DNA of 64,000 nt from NCBI GenBank assembly GCA_019648995.1, contig BLXT01003727.1, positions 1,489,220 to 1,553,219 of the forward strand, in the 5' to 3' direction. This stretch comes from Plakobranchus ocellatus. Taxonomy: Eukaryota; Mollusca; Gastropoda; Plakobranchidae. This document shows, one piece after another, positions 13,601 through 24,087 of this stretch; positions within the stretch are counted from its first letter, which is position 1, and every line of letters starts with the position of its first letter. Below the pieces are notes generated by a model that did no database searches, had not been told where the DNA came from, and worked only from the letters and a program-made list of their open reading frames with translations. Made by a program: the position numbers and the translations under genes.

Positions 13601-16600
13601 AAAATATGTGAGGTAGGATTTTCAAAAAATCTTTTTGAGGCTTCGTATTTTATTTGTTTTGTTTTTTTTCCTTTTTTTTTTTTAAAGTAGAGAAATTTCA
13701 GCAATCTTTAACTCACCGGGCTATGGTGTCGAACTGTATTGACATACTATTTGTAGTGCCCAGGCCCTGATATCGAATTTGTTCGGCATGGCTTTGCGAA
13801 TTTTTTTAAGTACGTTAACAACGTCTCAAAAACTTCCAGTTTTCTCGGTTGATTTCGTGAGTTTCCGAGCTTTACGGTGATACCCAATTTGTGGCATTTC
13901 TCCTATTTTTAGTATTCAAAATAAAGGATTGAAGACGGATACCTCCGAACCGCTCGATCTGTCATTCTGAACTCGTTTCCAACCCAAACAATAGCCAAAT
14001 CATTGTGTAATGCTGTGTTTACTGAAGAGAGTGATGTTGAGCCATATGAGCTGGAATCAGATGATGAAAATGAAAATTATTTCCATTTCCAATCGTTTTG
14101 AGAATATTAGTTTTGTTCTACATAAAATCTTGTCCCCAAACCTAAGTGCCCATTCAATCTCTAACTCTAGATTTAGTTCTAGATTTAGATTTTAGACTAA
14201 TCTAAAGATTCTAGGAGGTGACCGAGGTTGAAATTTCTTTCTAGAATGTACATTCGAATTTCGAATGAAAAATCTAGGTCTAGTTAGGCCTATTATAAGC
14301 AATAAATCGTCATATCAGATTTCTGTAATTGTAGATCCATTCTGTTCACACGCCAACGACCCATGAAGGTGAACAGTCAAATTAAAGACTTCATGATTTG
14401 GAGTGGGATAGATTTAGATTTAGACTAAAGAACCAGTTTCAATAAAATGATTTTTAATTTTCGGTGACAAAATTTATTTCCAAATGCAATATTTTTCTCA
14501 GATTATAGATTTCCTAGATATGCTTTTTATGGGCGTTTGCTTTCTGGGAACGCTTTCCGAAAATCGGAAATGCATGGTATTTTTTAAAAATCGTAAAAAA
14601 TCAACCACAACACTAAAAGAAATAAAATTAACACATTTGTAAAGCTCTGAAATACCAAAACATGCACAGTGAAAATGAAGTTTGTACTACAATTTAGTAA
14701 AGCACGAGAATTTTTTAAAAACTGTCTGAAACAGCCAGTTTTGAAGCACCGGTGAGCCTTGAAATTACCAGGGCCGGTGAGTTAATAAAACTTGATGTCA
14801 ACTAGCAGCAGTGAACTTTTATTCTCATCTCCTTTGTTATCAAATTGTCTTGATAAGAAAAGCTTAGAACCAAAGTGTCTTGCGTTATCTGAATCGTTCA
14901 TTTATATAGCTATAACTTGTGAAGCAGTCGAGCTGCTGTTCTACACCCCTGAGATTAAATCAAAATTTTAAAGGAAAGAAGAAAACTTTTCCAACTCTTT
15001 TAAATAGAGAAAGTATGAAGCTTGTCTATAGAAAGTTCCCCTCTCTTCATAGAGAGGTGAGTAGTTTTCACCTGCTTGGTGAATGGTTTTCATCTGAAGT
15101 CAGTCATGCAGAACAGTGGGAGTACTACACATGTGCATAATTTCACAAATACTGAAACCACGGTTTGATTCAGTTTGTCCTTTTTCCCTCCTTTCCTTTG
15201 ATGCTTGTAGGCGTCGATTGCGTGTAGATCGTCGCCGGGAGCCACGGGTCGGAGAACGGGTACCATATGTTATAGTGCACGGCCCCCCTGGCCTGCCCCT
15301 CATTCAGCTCGTGCGAGAGCCACATGACCTGACGATTGACCCTGCCTTGCGCCTGAACGCCACGTACTACATCAGCAAACAGATCCTGCCTCCCTTGGAC
15401 AGAATGTTCTCTCTCATAGGAGTGAATGTCTTCAAGTGGTAAGATCTTCATTCCTAGACCTCAGTGTATTTCTGGTTTTGTTTAGTTTTCAATAATCTTT
15501 TTTTTTAAATGTTTCCTTTTTATTTGTGTTTTAGGAGGACTGGATTTGATGAAGATAAATTTTCTTTTTATTTATCATTAATACATTTTGATCAGGTTTT
15601 TTTTTTACATACAAATATTTTCTCAAAAGGTGATTCGTTTTCATAGCATTTTCACATAAGACTCAACTGTTATATTCAAAGAGGCATTATATTTCATCAT
15701 GAATGATCTTAAAATCAAAGAAACTGATACTGAAATCTTTTATTTTAAAGTAGTTTAAGTGAAACATTTTCTAATTCCTGTAAGCTTTTCAAAATAAATA
15801 TATAGTATTTTGCATAGTTACATAAAAAAAATTGACAGTTCTGATATTAATACTGATCGAAAGGAAAGAGTATGAAAGTATTGAATGTTTTCCCCACCAG
15901 GTACCAGGATATGCCAAAAGTAGTGCGAGTGAGTCCTTTAATGGGCGGCGCACCAGGAGCCAAGCAGGTACTTCACTATTCTTTTACATTTATAATATCA
16001 CTGAAATTTGTTTCAAGTGTGTAGGATTAGAAATTCCTTTTCCTTTTGTTTTGTTTTTGATGGCACCATCCATTTTCACCTGGAATTGATTGATGAAAAA
16101 ATTACCTGCTAGAAAAAAATAAAAAAAACTGTGCCTCTTGCAATAATTCCAATCAGAAGTCCTAATCTGATTACGAAATATTAATAGAATCCTTTTTATG
16201 ATGATCATAGTGTAGTTTAGAAAATTTTTGTCTCTGATGTGAGATCATGGATTTGGTTTCTAAAGCCATGAGATATACAAAGCCATGGAAACCAGCATTA
16301 GAAACACCAAAATTAAATGTTGTTGTATCATGTTACTTATATTGTGGGGAAATGACATGGAGATAAGATAAGATATTCAGTTAGGTTTTCTGAACTTCAT
16401 ATTGTCGGTGAGATCTATGAATTCACCTAATCGTTTTTTTGTCATTTTCATGTGTTCAATAAAACTCTTACAAGGCTCTTGTGGGCATATCCACCTTTTG
16501 GTTGGGCAAAATTATTGTGTGTTAAGAAAATATGGTTGAAAGATTTCAACGCTGGTTTGCGGTCTCCCAAATTTAACACAATGATGAGGCTTATCACTTA

Positions 16601-17289
16601 ACATTCATGGAACCTGTCGGCATAATTTCTTTTACCTCTTTGTGTCTTCCAGGGCACAATCTCTCAGTTCTTTGCCACAACTGATTGTCCAGTTTGTGAT
16701 GCCCAAACGAAGAAGCCGGTGTGTGAGAAGTGTGCCACTGACCCCCAGCTGGTCAGCTGGACTGTGGTCACTCGGATCAGGGACTGGGAGCGCTCATACA
16801 GAAGGCTCAAGCAGGTGAGAAATTGTGTCAAGAATTTCCAACCCATCTCATCCAAAGGCCAACACACCCTGCCTTTTCAGAGAAGATTTTGAGTCCTGCT
16901 TTCACGCTAACTTTGCCAGAGTTTGCATGTCTTAGTCATACCTAGGAGATAAGTCAGAAAATAGGCAGGTTAGACCTTTATGCTGTAAAGCAAAACTTGT
17001 CTCCAGTTAATTATAAATTCCTGTGCGGCTAATTCCCTTTTTTTTTTTTTTTTCTTTTTTTTGTTTAGTGGTGAATTCAGGATTTTTTTTTTCTCTTCCC
17101 TATTTGAGTTGTTGTTTGCTTTTATCTCACATGTAGGTCTGTGTCACATGTCAGGGAACGCAAGATGCAGGAGACCAGACCTGTGTCTCCACCGACTGTC
17201 CTGTCATGTTCCGCCGAATCATTGCTCGGCAGGATCTCACAAGGGCAGATAATCTCAAAGATGCGCTCACCAAATACCTGCGCTTCTAA
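751..17289 (+). CDS. REV3L: DNA polymerase zeta catalytic subunit (REV3L), 3' part, 19 exons
   Basis: Catalytic subunit of the B-family translesion polymerase zeta, which extends from damaged or mismatched primers in the nucleus together with REV7 and the POLD2/POLD3 accessory subunits. Coding exons: 751-1686, 2326-2451, 4528-5096, 5503-5618, 6114-6232, 6759-6877, 7574-7715, 8086-8336, 9144-9201, 10196-10275, 10460-10529, 11139-11356, 11988-12102, 12906-13043, 13344-13534, 15211-15438, 15901-15967, 16653-16814, 17137-17289 (TAA). All junctions are AG..GT and phases agree, giving 3858 nt or 1285 residues. Seen in order: a disordered Ser/Pro-rich segment, the conserved GPTPKNSFGFKV block, the N-terminal and exonuclease-like domains, polymerase motif A DFQSLYPSI, motif B KLIANVTYGY, motif C YGDTDS, and two cysteine clusters at the C terminus. 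The start codon and first exons lie before base 1. The REV3L call is near certain; the 5' edge of the first exon (751) is the least certain boundary. Confidence 0.96.
1821..1970. repeat. 50-bp tandem repeat, 3 copies
   Basis: Three adjacent units of exactly 50 bp (1821-1870, 1871-1920, 1921-1970), each containing GCATTGTCTGTA and ATTAGTGGTCTGTAG-like words with only a few substitutions between copies. Lies in the REV3L intron after exon 751-1686. Confidence 0.95.
3053..3780. repeat. 84-bp minisatellite interrupted by an assembly gap
   Basis: The sequence from CCTCTACTATAAGTCACACA to TTTCATA just before the gap recurs just after it (3702-3765) with two or three changes. A repeat word TGATTATAGATGTT at 3685 and 3769 gives a period of 84 bp. 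The N run (3120-3684, 565 bases) therefore lies inside a tandem array. Intron of REV3L. Confidence 0.85.
3120..3684. other. Assembly gap (565 N)
   Basis: Run of N. Open frames reported through it are meaningless. Its size divided by the 84-bp flanking unit would be about 6.7 copies if the length is real. Confidence 0.99.
4186..4306. repeat. 61-bp direct duplication
   Basis: TGAATGGTGAAAATAGCTGA at 4186 and again at 4247 opens two nearly identical units that both end in TCAAACTG. The second has lost one A and one G near its end. In the intron before the exon at 4528. Confidence 0.93.
4528..5096 (+). CDS. REV3L: REV3L exon: N-terminal polymerase domain with Gly/Arg-rich insert
   Basis: The exon starts with a conserved block (LSLELHIETRGDLRPDPE) that continues the GPTPKNSFGFKV exon 2326-2451. 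It ends with the block leading into the exonuclease-like fold (VEVTYVKDEMHLLGTLIDL). Between them lie about 90 low-complexity residues, rich in Ser, Thr and Pro, with an RGG-type patch (GGRGKGRGRGG) near 4902-4935. As I know the family this loop is short in vertebrates, so the insert looks lineage specific. The frame stays open and splices in phase 2, so it should be translated. Confidence 0.9.
5155..5240 (+). mobile_element. SINE family A, 3' fragment
   Basis: Contains the family A tail (GGCCTGATG... TCTGAAAGCCTGAGATCATC then TTGTTTTGG and an A/C-rich end with ACAAAACAAAAACC). The same tail follows the tRNA-like head at 54181-54331. The head is missing here. Intron of REV3L. Confidence 0.65.
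5503..7715 (+). CDS. REV3L: REV3L exons 5503-7715: degenerate exonuclease domain
   Basis: Four exons (5503-5618, 6114-6232, 6759-6877, 7574-7715) encode the exonuclease-like fold. The segment RFDPDILVGFEIQMLSWGFL corresponds to the ExoII region, but the metal-binding Asp of proofreading B-family enzymes is absent. That is normal for REV3 proteins and explains the lack of proofreading. The last exon carries the conserved LDLIGKTSEFARVFGI segment. Confidence 0.92.
8086..13534 (+). CDS. REV3L: REV3L exons 8086-13534: polymerase palm, fingers and thumb
   Basis: Eight exons encode the catalytic core. Motif A, DFQSLYPSI, with its metal-binding Asp, is in exon 8086-8336. The fingers and motif B, KLIANVTYGY, are in 11139-11356. 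Motif C, YGDTDS, carries the second catalytic Asp pair; its Ser codon is split AG|T by the intron 11357-11987. Next come LKFEKVYLPCVLQTKKRYVG and the thumb block GSLGYKPGACVPALEIAR. All catalytic residues are intact, so the gene looks functional. Confidence 0.96.
9716..9842 (-). mobile_element. SINE family A, near full length, reverse orientation
   Basis: Read on the minus strand it runs from a degraded tRNA-like head (GGGGCATAGTGGCTTGAGAG), through a B-box-like stretch, to the family tail (CTGAAAGCCTAGATCACCTT then GTTGTGGATTGGC). Very similar to the copies at 35119-35260 and 42143-42290. Intron 9202-10195 of REV3L. Confidence 0.75.
12746..12912 (+). repeat. 94-bp tandem duplication of an intron 3' end, with decoy splice acceptor
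   Basis: AGATCTGCAA...TTGTGTTTCTA...CAGGTGTAC occurs twice, at about 12746-12818 and 12839-12912. The offset between the two acceptor CAGs is 94 bp (12811 and 12905). The second is the true REV3L acceptor before exon 12906. The first keeps a pyrimidine-rich stretch and CAG|GTGTAC but is followed by noncoding sequence. Confidence 0.85.
13708..14785. mobile_element. 1.08-kb TTAA-flanked DNA element with CTCACCGG inverted ends
   Basis: The left end reads TTAACTCACCGGGCTATGGT. The right end, read inward on the other strand, reads TTAACTCACCGGCCCTGGT. Both ends carry TTAA, the target duplicated by piggyBac-type transposons. No intact transposase is present. One stretch near 14020-14100 can be read as an acidic segment (ESDVEPYELESDDENEN), reminiscent of piggyBac transposase N termini. 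This is likely a non-autonomous deletion derivative in the REV3L intron before exon 15211, but its superfamily is not proven. Confidence 0.65.
16653..17289 (+). CDS. REV3L: REV3L C-terminal cysteine clusters CysA and CysB
   Basis: Exon 16653-16814 holds the first cysteine set, CPVC then CEKC (zinc-type CysA). Exon 17137-17289 holds the second, CVTC then C-x4-C in TCVSTDC (CysB, the [4Fe-4S] site that docks the POLD2/POLD3 subunits in the family). All eight cysteines are present. The protein ends in LTKYLRF and TAA at 17287-17289. Confidence 0.93.
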
Positions 17290-17779
17290 AGACCATCAAT
17301 TTTGTCATTGTTTTCTCGGACCAAAGCCAGCTGCTTGTAGCAAACACACACAAAATGACCAACCTGTCAACATAGCAAAAAGGAATATTAAAATATTGCT
17401 TAGATACACTGTGTGTGAAGCCTCCCTACAGGTAAAAAGGTTAGATAAAAGTTGTGAATCAATTTGGATATTAAAAAGTAAAGATCTAATATCAGTTTAC
17501 TGTAAAAGTCCACATTTCGTAGCAACCTTATATATTTGTCCTGAAAGTAACAAAATGCCATGCGAAACATTGTTCAGCAGGAGGCCAATGTGACTACAGA
17601 GGCCCAGTGATTGTAACTTCTAACACGGACCTCCATCGAAATTCTTTTGATCTGAGGTAGAGTCTACTGGTATTGGATATAATTCTATGTCGTCAGATAA
17701 TATTCGCCTATAGACAAGAGACCCATGTTTGTAACAAAATACCTGGCTGGTTTTGTCGGGAGATCACACCTGTAACAAG

Positions 17780-17894
17780 AATAAAAGCAAATATAGCAAG
17801 GTCAAACCTGACATGGGCATACGGAATTGTTAGTGATGATCTGAGAAAAAGAGATTCATGATTGATTTCTGAGAACACAGAACGAAGAAATAAA
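17780..17894 (+). promoter_or_regulatory. Candidate REV3L poly(A) signals
   Basis: AATAAA occurs at 17780-17785 and 17889-17894, about 0.5-0.6 kb after the stop codon. Many later AATAAA words also exist in this AT-rich tract, so the true cleavage site cannot be chosen from sequence alone. Confidence 0.25.
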
Positions 17895-20800
17895 TTATGT
17901 TGAGAGACTTTCCAGCAATGCCAATTCATGAGAAATGAATGAAAGTTTAAAAAAAATACAAACATCAAGAATGTCGTCACGTGCATGTAAAATCTCAGTA
18001 TACAGGATTCCTGGCTTCTCAAATCAGCAGAATTAGGCATACATGTTGGAGGGATAGGTCAGAATAGTTATTTATGGGGGGGAGAGGGGGGGAGAAAGTC
18101 AGATCTCTTCATTAAGACCACAGAAGAGAGGGTTTTGTATGTTGGTTCCTGTTCTACCCCATGTCCTAAATCAGAGTTGTGCCAAATATTGCCCCTGTCT
18201 CTTCAACGCCCTGAGTGGGAGAAATGTTGAAACAATGTCCTTTGACAGAACTGGAGAACTAATCATTGGCTGAGTGTCGGTGTAACAAGTAGCCGCGTTT
18301 GATGTATCTTCAAATCTTGAAACTGGCGGTATTATTAAATGGTAATCATTGATCAAAGAAGGTGACCACCTCATTTCCTGTCCAGTTGAGCCTTCCCTCT
18401 TCCTCTGCTTATTTTGAAGATCTACAAAAACTTTGCTTCCCTTTGCTGGGCAGTAAAAATTGACCCACGCTTGGATTTTCATCACACCTGATTTGTCACT
18501 TAAGAATTACCTGATAAGTCTCTTCACCCTGTATCTGAAAAATATAATGGAGTGGAATAGTAATTTTTTTTTTCCTTTGCCCAAAGTGAAACATAGTTTG
18601 AATATTTTTTTCTTTCTGAACAAAGAAAACTCCTACATGTTGTGCCATAATAAAAGATCTGAAGGGGTGTGGTGATTTTGCGGATTTACTAAGGTGCTGC
18701 TGTTTTTCTGATTTTGTGTACTAGTTTATAATTTTTATACATCCTCCTATATTCAGCACTTACATGCAGCAATTTTATACAGTATGCTAAGTAATTTTTT
18801 TTGTACTTAGCCCAAAGAGAGAAATATTGAAAGATAAATTTTAAATCTGGATTTATAAGACTACTGCTTACATAATATTTGTGTTGATCACAATCTGAGA
18901 CAGCTCAACCTGTCTCTTGTTTCTCACTCCACCATGATATGCGATTACAGAAGCATAGAAACCAAACAGCTATATGGTGTTTTCCATTTGTTTGCTGTCG
19001 TGGGTGTCTCGCCCACAGAGAAATCTTTGCTAATGTCAACAACATTACTGACATCTCAAATTCTCAGCTCCTCACTCACCTCTGCCTCTTGTTGGTTTGT
19101 GTATACGTACAATACACAGGAACTGCTCAAATTTCTCTACTAGTGCAATATCATCACATTTTTCTCTCTTTGTTTTCTTTGATGCTGAGAGTGATTACTT
19201 CACAGATCACACTGAAAAATGCTTTAAAATTGTGCTTTTTTAAAACTTTTTTATAATTTTTTTTTTTTTTTTGGTTTACCATTGACTACATTTTAATGAA
19301 AGTGAAATTTTTAAGATTAATTTTTTTACAAACTATTTTGACTGTATGCTGCCTTAGGTTGTTTAATATATTCCTGTTACGTGTGTTTTATGACTTAAAT
19401 CATGCTTCACAATTTTTTATTTTTTTTTATTTGAAACTTACTATTGTTATTGTTTAAGGCTGGTTGTGGTTCAGCGTGTGTGTTTGTGTGTGAGACTAAT
19501 TAGACCTTATTTTGTGTGGATGATTCGTCCCATAGAACTGTTTTTCATATGAGATTGTGCCCAGTTAGTGACTCTCTGAGACTGGCCTCAAGACTTGGGA
19601 ATAGTTTAGCTCAAGATGAACAGGCTTTTTTGTTTTTCTCTCTCTAACAAATCTTGTAGGGCTTTTTGCATTAGATTCTTGTGGTCCCACTCGTTGTTGC
19701 AGTGATGGAGGTGATTTCTCTAACACAGATGCTCATATAAAGCTTTTTTGTCATATTCATTTTGTCTGTGGAGTGTGCAGCCATTTGCTGGCATGCTGTT
19801 GAAAAAGTGAGTTTGTTTGTCTTCTCTGATTGTTGTGGTTCTCAACATCTTCCATTATCATCATTGTCTGTATTATATCATTGAACTGTTTACTTGTTGT
19901 TTTTTCCCCTCTAGTTTTCCTGTCATGAAAAGCCTAAAATTTTTTATAACAATTGCTGGGCTTTGTGCCAAGGCATTTGTGGCTATGTGGTTAGAGAACT
20001 TGCCCTGTAGTCTGTAGTTAGAGGGGCTCCTGACAAAACATGCTAGATTAGAAACCATGTTTAAAAACCTGACAAGAATGTTTAGATTTGTTTTGTTTTT
20101 CTCTATCTAGCTTTGCATTGTTCCATCCTTCAACTTACCCTAGAGCCATGAACATCATTGTAGCTGGTTAAGATAGATAACACCATCATCAATATATACA
20201 TTGTTTTTAGTGATTTACTCTTACATTAAAAATAAATGTAGTTGATTTTTTGTTCAGAAGCCTTTCAGTTACCTTCTGTGATGGTTTCACTATCACCTGT
20301 AATCCCTGACTGAAGCCCAAATTGACAGTATCACCAAAGTAACAGTCAAGCTGTAGCAGAAACGAACTAGCTTCGCTTTTATTAAGTTTTTCATGCGTTA
20401 AGTTATCATTTCTTGTCGTACTTGGGTCGTCTCCTGTTATATCAATATAACATCGAGTTGTATTGCCATCCAGTTTACATTACTCAGGCAACTATTGTGA
20501 GCATCATCTTCATTCCTATTGGATTGTGTCTTTCATCGTAACATCAGGCAAGTCTGTAAGTGTAGATGTTTCACTGCTCATGTTATATTCCTACTTAGAT
20601 TGGAAGAGCACCAAACTTTAGTTCAGTTTTACCTGAGGGTTGTCTTGAATTCCCTCATTTCTAAACTGTAGAAGAGGACAGAACTTTTATTATATGGATT
20701 GTGTCTAGGTCCACATGAAGGGAAGGGGTTTAGGGCAAATTTTTTACTTCAGCATTTGATGATTTTTCTTCAGGTTGACTATGTTTGAAGGTCTAATTTG

Positions 20801-23776
20801 TGTAAGGTTATGTTTTACCTTTATGTGAAAGATTTTTGGGTTTTTTTCAAGATTGACCCCCATTTCACTAGTAGCAGTTTTAGTGAGTCAACTGGCTTGC
20901 ACAAGAACTTGTGTAGCCTGTTTTAATCATTGTAGTGAAATAATATAATTATTGTGAACATCAATTTTAATTAGTTACATAATGTGTAACTTTGGAAAAA
21001 GAGAATTTCAACAGTCTTGCATACATGGGGGTTTTTTTTGTTTTGTTTTTGTTTTTGTTTTTTTTTTTAATACTTTCTAAGGCACTAATTTGAGAAGCTG
21101 GAACTCTATTGTGAGCTCTCCTAGTCCTCTTTACTGGTTTGCTTTCTTCTCTATTCAGCCAATTCTTACTCTTGAAAACAGCTCAGACTGATGGCCTTCC
21201 ATGTCTCATGCTGCCATAAGATTCAATATAGCAATAGACCTGTCAAAGTTTGGAGAGAGGAAGGAAAGTGTGTACTCTCTACCATTATCATTTTATTCCT
21301 CCCCTTTCATGAAGGTGCACTGTTGATAAAGCTATTAGTATTACAATTGTACACCTTACTGCTCTATGGAAATGAAAAATATAGCAGCCATGACTGCCTG
21401 TGTGTGTGCGGCTGTCCTACACTTTGTTAGTTGCTCTCCATAGTGTGGCCTCCTCTATGTACACTTTTATAAAAAGAATTTGTTTACTTAAGAATCATGG
21501 AGCTTGTATGGTTGGAAGTCTTTATCAAAATACAGTAACATATCTAAGTCTTTGTCAGTGCCTGTGGTGGAGAGAGAGAAGGAGAGTGAGTGAGTGTGTG
21601 AAGAGAGGAAGGGAAGGAGAGGAGAAGGAAAGTGTTATGATGAAAGTTATGAATGTATCAGAGTTGCCTGAGTTCATGACAAGTCTTATCTATTCATCTA
21701 CATAACTAACATGCATCACTTTTGTATTCTATACCACCCACAACTTTTTGAATTATTGTGCTTGGATCAATTATATTTTTGTGTGTTTTCATTTTCACAA
21801 TACTGCCTCACATGACTTACACATCAGAGGCAAAACTCAGTCAGACTAAAGGTTATGATATTTATGAAACGGCGATAGTAGTAAAAATTAATAATAATAT
21901 GCTCATTATCTGATGTTGTTGCTTTTTGCTCGTCATGAATTGTGGACATTTATTGATGTACAAGATGTGACTATTTTGACATGACGATAAAGGAGTTGTG
22001 TACATACCAGCCTGACCATGTCAGACTGCTCACTATATCCCAGCCATTGGCCATTAGTGACATTACTCAGCATTTTGAAACTGTCTTGTAATAAAAGATC
22101 ATACTGTAAACTTATATTGATATGATGCTGATGCATTCTTTTGTATTTTGTATCAGTCTGTAGATAGTGTAGCGTTGCACTCGATGCATGTAAGTTTTTA
22201 GTACAATTGGAGAAGACACAGCTTGAAAGATTGTGTGATGTGAAGAGGATAAGAGTGATAAGGGAGCTTGAGAGTTCTATCTCCTTATGTTATCTGCTAA
22301 AAATTAGTGTTGGCCAACTTAATATCTGAGATCGCCTGATGGAACTCTACTACTATTTTTGTGCAAGGTCCGTGTAAGGTAAGGAAACATGGATTTTTGC
22401 TTCAACACGATTTTCCACTTAAAATTTCATAACTCCGTTGCTAATGAAGAATCAAGAGCATTGAAAATACACTCATATTGATATGGAATACAGTAAGATA
22501 AATCAACCTATCATGCATAGCTGGCAAGTGAAGAGTTTTCTGAAATTGTCACACATTTGATGGTGCTATAGAGAAACCCCTTGTTATGTTGATGGTAATT
22601 TCTTTCCTTGGTGAGGTGGCACCTCAACTTGTTTACTACTATAGGTAATACTAACATCAGCAACTTTAAAAGGGTTAACTGAGAACAGGACTGAGTGGAG
22701 AAACATGATCACCAAAGTCCTTTTCAGACTGGGCATCTAAAACAGAAGAAAGTGGTGCAGCTTTAAACAATGTTGTGAAAACATGGGCCTTCTGCAAGTC
22801 TATTTGTCGGTATGTCATTCTGCTCATCCTAGTCGTCTTCAGTTAGCTTGTTAGGGACTGCCATAGTCAGAGTACCAGACTTAGTTGTGTCCCTTTGTAT
22901 CCAGCAGAAACCCTCCGATTTTGTTGCTTTGTCTAATGAACCTCAGAAACTAGATGGTAAAGAGAGAAAAAAAAAAAAACCAAAAGACATAGCATGATCT
23001 CAAGAAAAAGCATTTGTCACAAATAAAGACACAGCTCGTATGAGTTATACTATATTTGTGTAGCAGTCCCGCAAAATGAGGTGGGTTTAAGTTCTGCATG
23101 ACTGACTTTACATGAAAACCATTAAATAGAAGGGTGAGATTACTCACTCACGTCTTACAGCAAACTTTCTGATGCTGTCTGATGGCACATTCAATGGAAG
23201 GCTCTCAATCTCATTAAAACCATTTTTGAATGGTCATTTTCTGTGGAAAATGTCTGATACCGTGGAACTTTACAAATACAATTTAACTTTTCTCTTTGGT
23301 ACTACGTTTGGAAAAAGGCAATAGTGTAAAGATCTGCAACATCACGATATTGCCTACAAAGGTGAAGTGTTCAGATTCGCAACCAAGGGGACACAATTAT
23401 CATTGAACTTTTGCATTGTCTTTACAAACAAATGCATTTTTGTTTAGCAGAAGTGAATTCTCCAGAGCCAGACAAGACAAGTGTGTATTGAACTTGATAT
23501 CTTACATAATGATGATTAACGGAATCCTCACAGACTTGATCCATTTAACCTTGACGCCACCATATCGTAGACCAATGCATATTACTAATATCAAGGCAGT
23601 TTACTCATGCATCAATTGTTTATACAAATTAGCTCCGTGAGGCAAGAAAAGTTTCATATCTTAATATCATCACTGATCAGATTGCCTTGTTTACTCTCTC
23701 CATTCTTTGATACATAATTCTTGTCAAATTGTTGATGGTTAAGTAAAACTTTTCTCAAGTTGTGTTTTTTTTTAAA
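17895..23776. other. Gene-free interval downstream of REV3L
   Basis: AT-rich sequence between the two convergent genes, possibly including long 3' UTR. I see poly-T tracts, a GA-rich patch at 21570-21640 and a weak tRNA-like SINE head near 19970-20060 (GTGGCTATGTGGTTAGAG). No open frame shows family similarity or plausible exon structure. Confidence 0.5.
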
Positions 23777-24087
23777 TTCTGATAATTAGCTTGGATGTTT
23801 AAAGCTAATTCTCTCATATTGTGTATTTAAATTCAGATAATTAGCTTGGATGTTTAAATTAAAGCTAATTCTCTCACATTGTGAATAATTTAAATTCTGA
23901 TACTTAGCTTGGATGTTTAAAGCTAATTCTTTCACATTGTGTATATAAATTCTGATGATTATCTTGGATGTTTAAAGCTAATTCTCTCATATTGTGTATT
24001 TATATTCTGATAATTAGCTTGGATGTTTAAAGCCAATTCTCTCATATTGTGTATTTAAATTCTGATGATTAGCTTGAATGTTTAAAC
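23777..24087. repeat. 55-bp minisatellite, about 5.5 copies
   Basis: Repeated unit TTCTGATAATTAGCTTGGAT followed by GTTTAAAGCTAATTCTCTCA and TATTGTGTATTTAAA. One unit has an extra TTAAA-type insertion and the last copy is truncated. Copies differ by a few substitutions each. Confidence 0.93.

Noticed and set aside
14010-14195. Open frame of 61 codons in the 1.08-kb TTAA element
   Set aside because: No transposase motif in that frame; the more suggestive acidic reading is in another frame and is short.
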